64,000 bases of DNA from 2-02-FULL-55-14 sp964534125 (lineage in GTDB: Bacteria > Bacteroidota > Ignavibacteria > UBA10030): positions 124,001 through 188,000 of the forward strand of contig CAZHOJ010000003.1 in NCBI GenBank assembly GCA_964534125.1. The letters are read 5' to 3'. The stretch's first letter is position 1. Each line of letters opens with the position of its first letter. The notes beneath the pieces are model-generated. The model was given only the letters and a program-made list of their open reading frames with translations, was not told the DNA's origin and made no database searches. The position numbers and the translations under genes are program-made. This document shows, in pieces, positions 42,422-52,195 of this stretch.

Positions 42422-43768
42422 ATGAAGAAGCTCATCTACATCGTGGACGACGAACCGTTGCAGCTGCATTATCTGCAGGCAGCCCTGCGAAAGAGCAACT
42501 ACAGCGTCGAAGCATTTTCCGATCCGCGCGAGATGCTTGCGGCGCTGGAGGAGCAGGAACCTCACGCAGCGGTCGTTGACCTCATCATGCCCGAATTATC
42601 GGGCGTCGAGCTGATCCGCGAGATCAGGAAGCGATCACCCAGACTTCCCCTTATAGCCGTCACTGCCTATCCGGAGATCGAGACTGCGATGCAGGCAGTG
42701 CGGGCGGGTGCGAACGACTATCTGAAAAAGCCATTTCAGACCGCAGAGCTTCAGCTCGTGGTCGAGCGTTTGCTCGAGGCATCCCACCTCCGGGAGAACC
42801 TTGAAGCGATCGTCGACCAGAGCGCGCAGCAGTATTCGCTCGAATCGTTCATCGGCACCTCCCCCGCCATCGAGCGCGTTCGCGTTGAGCTTCGGCGACT
42901 GGCCGATATGCCGAAGACAAACGTGCTCATCCACGGAGAGAACGGGACCGGCAAATCGTATGCTGCCCGCGTCCTCCACTACACCCATCCTGACGCGGCA
43001 AAGCGCCTCATCGAGATAAATTGCGCCAAGCACACGACGGAAGAACTTGAGTCGGAGCTGTTCGGGTGGGACGAAACGCTGAGCGACGGTTCCGTCATTC
43101 ACCATCCCTCGCTGTGCGAGGTCGCCGAAGGAGGGACGATCCTGCTCGACTACATCACCGATGCCGACATACAGGTCCAGCGGAAACTGCATGAATATCT
43201 GATCCGTGTGAGCGGCGAGAGCGTGTCTCCGGACGATCCCATCGGATGCCGGATCATCGCAGCCACGACAGTCGATCCGGGGACAGAAGCTGGACGGGCA
43301 AAATTCTATCCCCCCCTGTTCGAGACCCTGTCGCTGTTCGACCTGAGCATGCCAACGCTGCGGGAGCGTGGAGAGGACATCGTCGATCTGGCCCAGCATT
43401 TCATCGTCCGGTCGGAATCGAGTTCGTCTGTGAAAGTGCGCGGGCTCACGGACGCGGCGAAGGAGGCGTTGCGGGGGTATGCATGGCCGGGAAATGTGCG
43501 CGAACTGAAGAGCGTCATCGAGCGCGCACTTGTGACGACAGAAACCGCCATGATCGACGCCAAGGACCTGCACCTTGGTGCGATGTATCACACCAAGGAA
43601 GATGAGTCGGGCATCAGCGACACGCTTGCCTCGTTGCGTGAGCTCGAGATCCAGCAGATCCGCCGGGTATTGGAATACACCAACGGCGACGTGACCAAAG
43701 CCGCGCAGATCCTCGGGATCAGCAGGAAAAGTCTCTGGGAAAGGAGAAAGCGGTACTCACTCGACTGA
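42422..43768 (+). CDS. NtrC-like response regulator lacking GAFTGA
   Basis: A 448-residue three-domain regulator. The receiver domain (about 1-120) has IVDDEP, phospho-acceptor DLIMPELSG and the KKPF lysine. The AAA+ domain has Walker A GENGTGKS, but the region after ELFG, where sigma-54 activators carry GAFTGA, reads WDETLSDGSVIHHPSLCEV. Walker B is GGTILLDYI, with Tyr where the catalytic Glu should be. The R-finger region and WPGNVRELKSVIERALV are present. The C-terminus is a Fis-type helix-turn-helix (AAQILGISRKSLWERRKRY). I infer a regulator that cannot remodel sigma-54 holoenzyme and acts as a DNA-bound repressor or sigma-70-type activator. ATG 42422 is preferred over ATG 42410 because GGAG sits 6 nt upstream. 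Confidence 0.85.
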   Translation: MKKLIYIVDDEPLQLHYLQAALRKSNYSVEAFSDPREMLAALEEQEPHAAVVDLIMPELSGVELIREIRKRSPRLPLIAVTAYPEIETAMQAVRAGANDYLKKPFQTAELQLVVERLLEASHLRENLEAIVDQSAQQYSLESFIGTSPAIERVRVELRRLADMPKTNVLIHGENGTGKSYAARVLHYTHPDAAKRLIEINCAKHTTEELESELFGWDETLSDGSVIHHPSLCEVAEGGTILLDYITDADIQVQRKLHEYLIRVSGESVSPDDPIGCRIIAATTVDPGTEAGRAKFYPPLFETLSLFDLSMPTLRERGEDIVDLAQHFIVRSESSSSVKVRGLTDAAKEALRGYAWPGNVRELKSVIERALVTTETAMIDAKDLHLGAMYHTKEDESGISDTLASLRELEIQQIRRVLEYTNGDVTKAAQILGISRKSLWERRKRYSLD

Positions 43769-43804
43769 TCCATGTCATAAGGAACTGACCGGAAGCCACG
43801 TACA

Positions 43805-46800
43805 GTGATCCACACTCTCAGACATAGAACCCTCCGAACAGCCGTCCACTTCCTGGCTGTCTTGTTCAGCCTCGCCGTGTCGGCAACGACGAACGCCATC
43901 GGACAGGTCGTGACGCCGACGCCTGTCGCATGGCCGACAACATGGACACCGTACAGCGTTAAGAACACCCCCATCACCGATGCGAAGTCAGCCGACCCGT
44001 CCAACGGAGGGACCTCTCCGCAGGGTTCTGTGAACATCACATCAGGAGCCATCGAGTTCACCGCTCCCTCGGCATATTATGCCAGTAACGGGACGCACCT
44101 CTTCGTCCGGTTCAGGCTTGAAAGCAGCCCGAGCTCATATGCCGCAGGGGCCAAATACGGGAATACGGATCCCTGGAGCTCTGCCCAGTGGACATTCCTG
44201 CTCGATATCGAAGGTGACGGATGGCGGGATTTTGCCATTCTCCTGAATGGTGCATCAGGCAGCCCTTCGACCCCGATCGACAGGATCCAGATCATCTATT
44301 CCAGGCTGACCACGACACAGTCGATCGACCCTGCTCTGACAGGTGTGTATCTGCTCGCTGAGGTTCCTGCTGCGGACGTGACAGGGAATGAGCTTCAGGA
44401 GTATAACGGCTCAGGACAGCCCGTTGCGAACAACTGGGCTACCACGACAACAGTCCTTGATTTCGGGCGGACGAGGGTGATCGATGAGACAGCCACCGGC
44501 GGTGACTATCTCCTCGATTTCCAGGTCCCTATCTCGCTGCTGGATGCCTCAGCATACAACGGCCCCGCGCTTGCGAACAACACCATCATGTCGGCGGCCT
44601 TCACGACCTCGAACAGCCTCAGCGATCCCTTCCAGAAGGACTTCGCCTACATCGAGGCTGTCTGTGCCGATCCCTCGAATCCCATGCCGGGCGGAGATCC
44701 TTTCACGATAGAACCGACCCCGGACCTTCCTGAGATCATCGTCACCGAGGTAACGGCCGAGTTCTGCCCCACGGTCCAGCTCACAACACGCATCCTGACC
44801 GCCCAGCAGATGCTCGATTGCTACACGGTGGTCAGCAGCGCGGTGGATGTCCGGTTCTATTACTACTACGACCAGAATGCGAACGGATCGACAGACGATT
44901 TCAATGAGAGCTGGACCCTCGTCGGGTACGGAACTCCAACGTCTCTCGGAGTCTGGTCGGCCACATGGAACTCAGGTTCGCTGCCCACAGGACAGTATCT
45001 CATCAAGGTCGTCGCAAGCGATACGGCGGGCTACGCTGTCGACTCCGACCTTCAGACCCTGAGCCAGTTCTACCGGCCGATCGCCATCATCAACAACAGC
45101 TGCGGCGTGAACCCGGGCATCGTTACCAAGACGGTGTCGCCATCGGTCGTCCTCAAGAACGACCCGAGCACCCAGCGCACGGTGACATACACGATCACGC
45201 TCCAGAACACACAGGCAACGACGGTCGCGATCGATACCCTCTACGACATTCTCCCGCAGGGATTCACATTTGTCGCCGGATCAGAAGGAGGAACGCTCGC
45301 TTCTTCGATCGCCTCATCACCGATCGCCTCGACCGATTCGATCGCATGGACCTTCAGCGGTGCATCGGTCGCACCAGGAGCCTCCAGGACGCTGACCTTC
45401 CAGGCTGTCGCGCCCGCGGTCACCGGCACATACAGGAACAGCGCCGCCGCTCTCGGTTCGACGTACTTCCTGCCGGCAGTGAACACCGCTCCGGTCATCG
45501 TTTCCGATGCGCGCGCTTCCCTGTCCAAGTCGACGTCGGTCGCAACGGGTGTCAATCCTGGTCAGACGCTGGCCTACACATTGACGGTCCAGAACACAGG
45601 AGAAGCAGGGCTGACCGACATCACCGTCACCGATTCACTGGTCCAGGGGATCCAATACCTTTTCGCCACGATCACACCGACGACGGTGTCCGGGCAGAAG
45701 ATCATCTGGACCCTGAACTCAGGAACAGACACGCTCTTTGCGGGCGCGACCCGCACGATACAGGTGACCGTTCAGGTGCTCAATCCCTACTCCGGCACCA
45801 ACCCGCTCATTAATGCAGCCCGGCTCACCGCTCCGCAGCTCCTGTCACCGGTGGTCAGCAACACCGTACAGAACACCGTCCTGGGTGCGGTGTTGTCGCT
45901 GCAGAAGTCTGCGAGCCCTCAGTATGTCACTCCAGGGAATACCGTCGGATTCACGCTCGTCTATAACAACGTCGGCACTGCGACAGCCGAAGGCGTTGTC
46001 GTCAGGGATACACTCCCCGGCAATCTCCGATATGTGCCAGGCTCGGCGCTCCCTGCCGCAACAAGCATTGACAGCATCACGCTTGCGCCACGGACGGTTC
46101 TGACTTGGACCGTCGGCCAGATCCCTGCCGGGAATTCGAACCTGAACAGCACCATCACCTTCCAGGCGTTCGTGGCCGATCCATATCCGAGCCGGGGCGT
46201 CGATCAGGTCGAGCGCAATGTCGCGACCATCAGCCGTACGCACGCGACACCGCCTCCTTCTTCGGTCTCCTACACGGTCGGTACGGACGTCTACGTCACC
46301 GCTGTCCCGGCCGTCTCCCTTACGAAGACATCCAACCTCGCGGTGTATGCAGCCGGGGATTCCGGCACATTCACGCTGACGCTGACGAACACCGGAACCT
46401 TTGCAGCATCCCTCGACAGTCTTGCCGACGTCCTGCCATCACTCTTCACCTACGGCTGGACGAGCGGCGGCACGCTCCTTCCGACCGTCAGCCCGACGCC
46501 AGGCGCCACGGGACGGGTCACGTGGAAATTCTCACCGGCTGAGACGATCGCTCCCGGCCAGACGAAGACCCTGCAGTTCCGCGGACGCGTTTCTATTGTC
46601 GGTGTGTACTACACCAACACAGCCCATGCATACGGGATCCTTACGGGTGCGGCAGCGGGAAGTGTCTCCGCCAGCCTTCCCCTGACGGTGGCTGAGGGCA
46701 TCGAAGCGATCAACAAGTCGGTGGACAAGTCGCTCGTGTTCTCAGGCGATACGCTCACCTACACGATCTACTACCTGAACGCATCCGGATCGAAGAAGGC

Positions 46801-48862
46801 ACGCACCATAACCGATACGCTCGCCCCCTCCCTCACCTTCCTGTCCGAGACTCATTCGTTCGGATCGTTCGACGGAGCCACCGGACAGGCCCTGAGCTGG
46901 AGTTTCAACAACCTCTCGAACGGCGGATCCGTTACCATCACCATCAAAGCGCTCGTCGATTCCGGCGGCGTGACGATACCGAACAGGGCAACGTTCTCGT
47001 CAAGCCCGGTTACCTACTCGAACCAGGTCACGACCATCTCACAGAATGCACCGAACCTGTCGTTCACAAAATCGGCAGACCAGGTCACCGCACCCATCGG
47101 CACGGAGATCCTGTACACGATCGCCTACAGCAATGCACCGGGATCGAGCTCGTCGACAAGCACCATTGTGACAGATACCATTCCATCCTTCATGACCTAT
47201 GTGGCAGGTTCGGTCACTGGCGGTGGGCTCTGGCAGGCGACTCCCTCACCCAAAGGGCGCATCGTCTGGAGCCTTGGAACGGTCGCGGCGAATACGGCGG
47301 GCACGCTCACCTATCGCACACGGATCGACAGTTCCACAATTGGCGGCCAGCAGATCGTGAACACGGCGCGGCTCAGCAACGCCCAGGGACAGGCGCTGTT
47401 CTCCCGCGACACGGTGACAGTCACACAACAAGCGAACATCATCCTTCTCAAGAATGTCGATGCATTCTATGCCGGGCCTGGTGACACACTGGTGTACACC
47501 ATCTCATACACCAATACCGGTAATGCTCCGCAAACGGGAATTGTGATCACGGATTCTATCCCATCATCGACATCGCTGGTCAGCATCGCCGGCGGCGGCA
47601 CATCGGCCGGCGGTGTGGTGACGTGGTCCTTCCCGGCACAGACCATCAATGTCGGCGACACCAACAGCGTGCAGATGACCGTTGCGCTCCCGATGCCGAT
47701 GACATCCGGTTCCGTGGACCGCATCTATAATACAGCCCGTGCCCTGCCCACGGGGCTGTCACAGCGGGTGTCGAACACGGTCCAGACGAATGTCATATAT
47801 CCGCAGGTGTACCCGACCAAGAGCGTTGATGTCGCGGTCGCCGACATCGGACAGGTCCTGACCTACACTATAGAAGTGACGAACGCCACCATCATCGCCG
47901 CCACGCAGACGATCGTGACGGACACCATTCCGGCGAACACGGTCTATGTGCCGAATTCCACAACGCTGGATGGGATCCCGCAATCCGACCCGGGTCCCGG
48001 CGTCTCTCCCCTCGAGGGCGGGATGACCATCGGCACGGTCCTGTTCTCAGCCCCCCGGACCATCACATTCCAGGTCCAGATCGCTGGCAGTGCAACGCGC
48101 GGGTCGACCATTGCCAATCACTCCGTGCTCACGACGGCGAAGCTGACCGGATCGGTCACTGGTAATACGGTCTCAACAACGGTGTCCACCCTTTCCTTTT
48201 CCACATCGACGAAGAGCGCAACGGACCTCAATGCGGACATTCTGCTTGCCGGGGACACGCTGCAGTACACGATCCATGTCGCGAACACCGGGATCGCAGC
48301 AGCATCGCCGCTCACCGTCAAGGACCCTGTTCCGACCGGCCTCTCCCTTGTGCCCGGCAGCTACGGCATCGCAATCCTGAGCGGCGACACGCTTCTCTGG
48401 ACGATCGCATCGCTTGGCGTCGGGGCCTCGACGGACCTCACGTTCCTGGCCGTGGTCGACACCGCTATCGCAGACAATACACCGATCCCTAATGCAGCGA
48501 CGATCAACTCTGCCGGATTGACCTATGTCGTCTCGACGACCGTGACAGCTTATAACAGGGGGCGCATGACGCTTTCCCTGGCCGTGAACACGCCGACGAG
48601 CGCTCCCGGAGACACGCTGACCTATACGGCGACCTATGCGAACGTCGGAACATCGACTGCGACGACCGTCATCCTGACAGTATCGGCGGCACCGATCAAC
48701 ACGGCGTATGTCCCTGGCACCATCCTTCTGAACGGCGCCCCGAAGACGGACGCTGCAGATGCCGACGAGATCACGCTCACAGGCACGACCATCCAGGTCA
48801 CCCTCGGCAATGTAACCGCCGGGACGATCGGCACGGTCGTTTTCAAAGCACGAGTGGAATAA
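43805..48862 (+). CDS. Giant exported protein with ten DUF11 repeats
   Basis: A 1685-residue protein with a signal peptide (about 1-34, ending AIGQ). Residues ~35-435 form a unique N-terminal region (beta-rich, with an FYYYYDQNANG segment). From about residue 440 to the end there are ten DUF11-type Ig-like repeats. Repeats 1-9 each have Lys in the first strand, Asp in the vxDtlP turn and Asn in the xNtA strand. Repeat 10 has lost all three and stops at VVFKARVE, before the two last strands. No T9SS sorting domain, LPxTG or membrane anchor is present. The start is GTG 43805 with GGAAG 9 nt upstream. The gene is 36 bp after the NtrC-like gene. I infer a surface rod, possibly a fibre tip. Confidence 0.85.
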   Translation: MIHTLRHRTLRTAVHFLAVLFSLAVSATTNAIGQVVTPTPVAWPTTWTPYSVKNTPITDAKSADPSNGGTSPQGSVNITSGAIEFTAPSAYYASNGTHLFVRFRLESSPSSYAAGAKYGNTDPWSSAQWTFLLDIEGDGWRDFAILLNGASGSPSTPIDRIQIIYSRLTTTQSIDPALTGVYLLAEVPAADVTGNELQEYNGSGQPVANNWATTTTVLDFGRTRVIDETATGGDYLLDFQVPISLLDASAYNGPALANNTIMSAAFTTSNSLSDPFQKDFAYIEAVCADPSNPMPGGDPFTIEPTPDLPEIIVTEVTAEFCPTVQLTTRILTAQQMLDCYTVVSSAVDVRFYYYYDQNANGSTDDFNESWTLVGYGTPTSLGVWSATWNSGSLPTGQYLIKVVASDTAGYAVDSDLQTLSQFYRPIAIINNSCGVNPGIVTKTVSPSVVLKNDPSTQRTVTYTITLQNTQATTVAIDTLYDILPQGFTFVAGSEGGTLASSIASSPIASTDSIAWTFSGASVAPGASRTLTFQAVAPAVTGTYRNSAAALGSTYFLPAVNTAPVIVSDARASLSKSTSVATGVNPGQTLAYTLTVQNTGEAGLTDITVTDSLVQGIQYLFATITPTTVSGQKIIWTLNSGTDTLFAGATRTIQVTVQVLNPYSGTNPLINAARLTAPQLLSPVVSNTVQNTVLGAVLSLQKSASPQYVTPGNTVGFTLVYNNVGTATAEGVVVRDTLPGNLRYVPGSALPAATSIDSITLAPRTVLTWTVGQIPAGNSNLNSTITFQAFVADPYPSRGVDQVERNVATISRTHATPPPSSVSYTVGTDVYVTAVPAVSLTKTSNLAVYAAGDSGTFTLTLTNTGTFAASLDSLADVLPSLFTYGWTSGGTLLPTVSPTPGATGRVTWKFSPAETIAPGQTKTLQFRGRVSIVGVYYTNTAHAYGILTGAAAGSVSASLPLTVAEGIEAINKSVDKSLVFSGDTLTYTIYYLNASGSKKARTITDTLAPSLTFLSETHSFGSFDGATGQALSWSFNNLSNGGSVTITIKALVDSGGVTIPNRATFSSSPVTYSNQVTTISQNAPNLSFTKSADQVTAPIGTEILYTIAYSNAPGSSSSTSTIVTDTIPSFMTYVAGSVTGGGLWQATPSPKGRIVWSLGTVAANTAGTLTYRTRIDSSTIGGQQIVNTARLSNAQGQALFSRDTVTVTQQANIILLKNVDAFYAGPGDTLVYTISYTNTGNAPQTGIVITDSIPSSTSLVSIAGGGTSAGGVVTWSFPAQTINVGDTNSVQMTVALPMPMTSGSVDRIYNTARALPTGLSQRVSNTVQTNVIYPQVYPTKSVDVAVADIGQVLTYTIEVTNATIIAATQTIVTDTIPANTVYVPNSTTLDGIPQSDPGPGVSPLEGGMTIGTVLFSAPRTITFQVQIAGSATRGSTIANHSVLTTAKLTGSVTGNTVSTTVSTLSFSTSTKSATDLNADILLAGDTLQYTIHVANTGIAAASPLTVKDPVPTGLSLVPGSYGIAILSGDTLLWTIASLGVGASTDLTFLAVVDTAIADNTPIPNAATINSAGLTYVVSTTVTAYNRGRMTLSLAVNTPTSAPGDTLTYTATYANVGTSTATTVILTVSAAPINTAYVPGTILLNGAPKTDAADADEITLTGTTIQVTLGNVTAGTIGTVVFKARVE

Positions 48863-48888
48863 TGCATACCCAAAGAGGAGTAAGACTC

Positions 48889-50013
48889 ATGAAATCGTAC
48901 CTCATCGCAGGACTCGGAGCTGTGGTCCTATCCATGCAGCTCGTTGGCCAGCCCCTGACACAGGCATATCCCGGATATGCCGTCTCGGTGGCAGGTTCGC
49001 CCGGCAGCGCTCCTGATGCCGGGTTCTTACCACTCATCTGGGGAAAGCTCGACACGCTCAACCGGCAGCAACGGGACTCGCGGTTCGGGATCCTCTTTCG
49101 GGGAGCGACACAGGACCCTGCCGGTTCGCTCGTCTTCACGTTCATCGATGCGGCGACCGGATCGAGCATCCACGAGATGACGATGGCCCAGTACCGTGGT
49201 GAGGCCGGCGAGGGGATCCGTCCGCTCCCGCAGCGGTCCTCCTCGAACGATTCCACCCGCATCGATGCCTTCATGATCGAGAAGGCGGGACGGTCGTTCA
49301 CAGCGATCCGGACGGTCGCCCGGCACACCGACGCGTCCATGCCAACGGGCTCATTCCTTGCCCTTTCATGGACCATCGAAAGCGCAACCGCTTTCGACAT
49401 CCGCATTGTCCTGAACGGCCGCGCAGAAGGCATTGTCACCACACGGGACAATGCTCTCCATTTCTCGCCTGCACCGGCCTTCTCGTTCTTCCGTCCTGAA
49501 CTTGTTGTTGTCGGGGACGCAGGAAGCCAGGCCGCCGCGGATGCACCGACCGCGACCCTCACCGGTCCTGTCGTCACTGTGCCCGCCGGTCAGGCGACGC
49601 CGGTATTCACGCTTCGGGTCTTCGGGACGGCTGTCACCGTCACCGACTTTGCATCTCAGCAGGCGGACAACATCGTCGCTCTCCTGAACGGTGCGGCGGC
49701 CTCACCCGCGATGGTCACCCGCACGATGGTCAGCAAGGCCACCCCTGCTCCGGGTGACACGATAACCTATCGCATCCTCTTTCATAATGTCGGCACCGCT
49801 CCTGCGACCGGCATCGTGCTGACCAACCCGATCGGTCAGGGACTGACATACGTCCCGGGCAGCGCGACAGGACGGGATGCGGACATTGCCATTGGACAGT
49901 CAGACCCTGAGCCGCCACAGGCGCCCGTGGTTCAGGATATCACATGGACATTCACTTCAAACATTCTACCAGGAGATGAGCGATGGGTATCGTTCAAAGC
50001 CATTGTTCAGTGA
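48889..50013 (+). CDS. Exported protein with one incomplete DUF11 domain
   Basis: A 374-residue protein with a signal peptide ending near LVGQ. The first ~260 residues form a beta-rich domain I do not recognise (FGILFRGATQDPAGSLVFTF). The C-terminal ~100 residues are one DUF11-like domain (APGDTITYRILFHNVG ... GLTYVPGS) that ends at VSFKAIVQ, exactly where the last Asn strands should begin. Its Lys and Asp positions are also replaced. AGAGGAG lies 7 nt before ATG 48889, so I reject the upstream ATG 48862. It follows the 1685-residue protein gene by 26 bp. Confidence 0.8.
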   Translation: MKSYLIAGLGAVVLSMQLVGQPLTQAYPGYAVSVAGSPGSAPDAGFLPLIWGKLDTLNRQQRDSRFGILFRGATQDPAGSLVFTFIDAATGSSIHEMTMAQYRGEAGEGIRPLPQRSSSNDSTRIDAFMIEKAGRSFTAIRTVARHTDASMPTGSFLALSWTIESATAFDIRIVLNGRAEGIVTTRDNALHFSPAPAFSFFRPELVVVGDAGSQAAADAPTATLTGPVVTVPAGQATPVFTLRVFGTAVTVTDFASQQADNIVALLNGAAASPAMVTRTMVSKATPAPGDTITYRILFHNVGTAPATGIVLTNPIGQGLTYVPGSATGRDADIAIGQSDPEPPQAPVVQDITWTFTSNILPGDERWVSFKAIVQ

Positions 50014-50070
50014 TGCCGATAGGCATCCTGACCGTACCGAAAAGATCCATCACACTCTCACGCGATCATT

Positions 50071-50142
50071 CCCCTCCACGGGGGCACCCTTCCAACAGGG
50101 AGGGGCCGGGTGCCAGAGGTCACCCGCCTCCGAGAGGGAGGC
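50071..50142 (+). promoter_or_regulatory. GC-rich folded leader between the 374- and 614-residue protein genes
   Basis: The 272-bp gap contains overlapping stems: CCCCTCC (50071-50077) with GGAGGGG (50099-50105), GGCACCC (50083-50089) with GGGTGCC (50108-50114), and GCCTCC-GAGAG-GGAGGC (50126-50142). The first two interleave and cannot both form in a simple fold, so alternative structures are possible. It could be a partial terminator or a structured 5' leader. Confidence 0.4.
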
Positions 50143-50285
50143 TCTCACAGGACACGAGAGAGTATGCAGCAGGCAGTAGGCACGACACAAAAAGAAAAAA
50201 TGACACTGCAAAACGAGATGAGAAAATGAGAACGCTACACACAACACCCAACAAACCAATCACAAACCACAAGAAAGGGACTGAC

Positions 50286-52130
50286 ATGAAGTCCACATTT
50301 CTTGGTGTTCTTGCGTTTGTGCTTGCCGCAATGCTGATGGTCTCACCCTCAGCGTTCGCCGGCGGCACGAAGGCGGGAAGCACCATACGCAACATCGCGA
50401 CCCTGACGTACTACGCCGGGGGCGGTGGAACACAGCTGTCCGCAGCTGACACGGTTGATGTCACGGTCGAGACCATCGTCGGCGTCAACGTTGCCCTCAC
50501 CAATGCCGTGACGACCACGATCGGCGACGGAACACGCCAGGAGGTCGGCGTGACCGTCACCAATACGGGGAACGGCACGGACACCTACAACCTCGCCTAC
50601 ACTGTTCCGTCGGGATGGAGCACTGCCTATCAGGACAGTATCTATTTCGACACCAACGGCAACGGTGTTCTGGATGCGAGCGAATGGATAGCAGGGAACG
50701 TCGTCTCGGCGTCCACCGGCATAAATGGATGGACATACGATGAGAACGGCAACTCTGCCACCCAGGGAACTTACAAGTTCATCGTCGTGACCTATGCACC
50801 GCAGTACCTGGCAGCGAACACGACCCATGTCGATTCTGTGCAGGTGGATGGAACGCTCTCCCCGACCACGGGGAACGTGGCGGAGGGCTCCCTCTCCACC
50901 ACATGGACCATCCAGCGGGCCGCGTTCAGCGTCAACACAAAAACGATCGATACGACCTCGGCCAACGGCTACGGGAACACCGCCGGTTCGACCGTGGAGT
51001 ACACGATCACGCTCACGGCGGCATCCGGTACGAACCTGATCGCCGCAACGAACATCGCCGTTCGTGACACTCTTCCGGGGAATCTGACCTACGTCGCAAC
51101 CTCGGCGGCCGCATCCGTCGGGACCCCTACCTTCGGCAGCGGCGTGGTTTCCTGGGACGTTGCCTCTCTGGCACCAGGTGCCACCGCGACCCTGACGTTC
51201 GAGGCAACGATCAACGCCGGTGTCTCTGGCGGTACGGGCATCACGAACACGGCCAACATCGCCTATGACGATGCCAACACAACCGGCGAATGGACGCGCG
51301 ATGTGACGCCTGCTCCGTTCGTCACCCTCACGGTCGTCGGCTTCGGCTGGGCGGTCGACATCGCCGATAGTGTCAGCACGAGCTTCGGCGCGGCGATCTC
51401 CTCCGAGACGGCCGAGCCGAACAACCGCATCTTCTACCGCCTCCGGCTGACGAACACCGGCAGCGTATCCGACGAAGCGGTCGTGTCGTTCAGCTCTGCT
51501 GTCACCAACGCCGGATCCTCCCCGGCCAGCTGGTCGTGGAGCTTCTACCTCGACGGAGGAACGCTCGGCACGTTCGAGCCAGGTACCGGTGACGGCCTGC
51601 CGCTGGCGATGAACTACACCACGGCGACAACGTCGTCCTCCGGTGTGGTCTACATCTGGGCCGTCTACACGCCGCAGTACAACACACCGTACAACGCGTT
51701 CGACGTGACCCAGTACATCGCCGCATCGAACTCCGACAATGCATACGCCGATACGGCCACGTCGACCACCAACGTGAACGCTCCGTTCATCACGGTCACA
51801 AAGACGGTCTACGGCGATGCATCCGGAGCGATGGGCAGCGCCATCACGAGCGCAGCACCGGGTGACACGCTGTGGTACCAGGTCTATTTCATCAATGGCG
51901 GTGATGCCACGGCGAGCACGGTCGGTCTGACTGATGCGATCCCGGTCAACACTATCTACCTCGCAGGGACGGTCCAGACGTCTCCTGACGGATCGACCTG
52001 GACAACGCGCACAGATGGATCCGATGCTGACCCTGTTGCGGCCAGCCAGGGAGGCGGCGTGAACTACACGTTCGGCTCCCTGAGCGCCGGTCAGGATGAG
52101 TACATGCGGTTCCGTGTGACCGTCCGGTAG
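50286..52130 (+). CDS. Exported DUF11 protein with donor-like N-terminus and incomplete C-terminal domain
   Basis: A 614-residue protein with a signal peptide ending near PSAFAG. Immediately after it comes GSTIRNIATLTYY ... ADTVDVTVE, which matches the last two strands of a DUF11 domain. Four Ig-like domains follow. The second is a complete DUF11 repeat with Lys (VNTKTID), Asp (VRDTLP) and Asn (ITNTANIAY). The fourth has Lys (TVTKTVYG) and Asp (LTDAIP) but ends at MRFRVTVR, before the Asn strands. The protein thus carries a spare strand pair at one end and lacks one at the other, so it could polymerise with itself. AAGGGA lies upstream of ATG 50286. Confidence 0.8.
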   Translation: MKSTFLGVLAFVLAAMLMVSPSAFAGGTKAGSTIRNIATLTYYAGGGGTQLSAADTVDVTVETIVGVNVALTNAVTTTIGDGTRQEVGVTVTNTGNGTDTYNLAYTVPSGWSTAYQDSIYFDTNGNGVLDASEWIAGNVVSASTGINGWTYDENGNSATQGTYKFIVVTYAPQYLAANTTHVDSVQVDGTLSPTTGNVAEGSLSTTWTIQRAAFSVNTKTIDTTSANGYGNTAGSTVEYTITLTAASGTNLIAATNIAVRDTLPGNLTYVATSAAASVGTPTFGSGVVSWDVASLAPGATATLTFEATINAGVSGGTGITNTANIAYDDANTTGEWTRDVTPAPFVTLTVVGFGWAVDIADSVSTSFGAAISSETAEPNNRIFYRLRLTNTGSVSDEAVVSFSSAVTNAGSSPASWSWSFYLDGGTLGTFEPGTGDGLPLAMNYTTATTSSSGVVYIWAVYTPQYNTPYNAFDVTQYIAASNSDNAYADTATSTTNVNAPFITVTKTVYGDASGAMGSAITSAAPGDTLWYQVYFINGGDATASTVGLTDAIPVNTIYLAGTVQTSPDGSTWTTRTDGSDADPVAASQGGGVNYTFGSLSAGQDEYMRFRVTVR

Positions 52131-52151
52131 GTGCTTCACCTCGTCCTCCAG

Positions 52152-52176
52152 CCCCTCCCGCGACGAGCGGGAGGGG
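52152..52176 (+). promoter_or_regulatory. Strong hairpin in the gap before the 2273-residue protein gene
   Basis: CCCCTCCCGC-GACGA-GCGGGAGGGG is a perfect 10-bp stem 21 bp after one stop codon and 20 bp before the next start. There is no T run, so attenuation or mRNA protection is more likely than full termination. Confidence 0.5.
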
Positions 52177-52195
52177 CAGCGGGCGGGACAACAAC

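Noticed and set aside
49983..50285. Extension of the 614-residue protein frame upstream to 49983
   Set aside because: It overlaps the end of the previous gene and runs through the folded leader. The signal peptide starts at ATG 50286 with its own ribosome site.
50349..52139. 596-codon open frame on the minus strand opposite the 614-residue DUF11 gene
   Set aside because: Composition is Arg/Asp/Gly-rich and shaped by GC-rich antisense codons, with no motif. The plus-strand frame has a signal peptide, ribosome site and family match.
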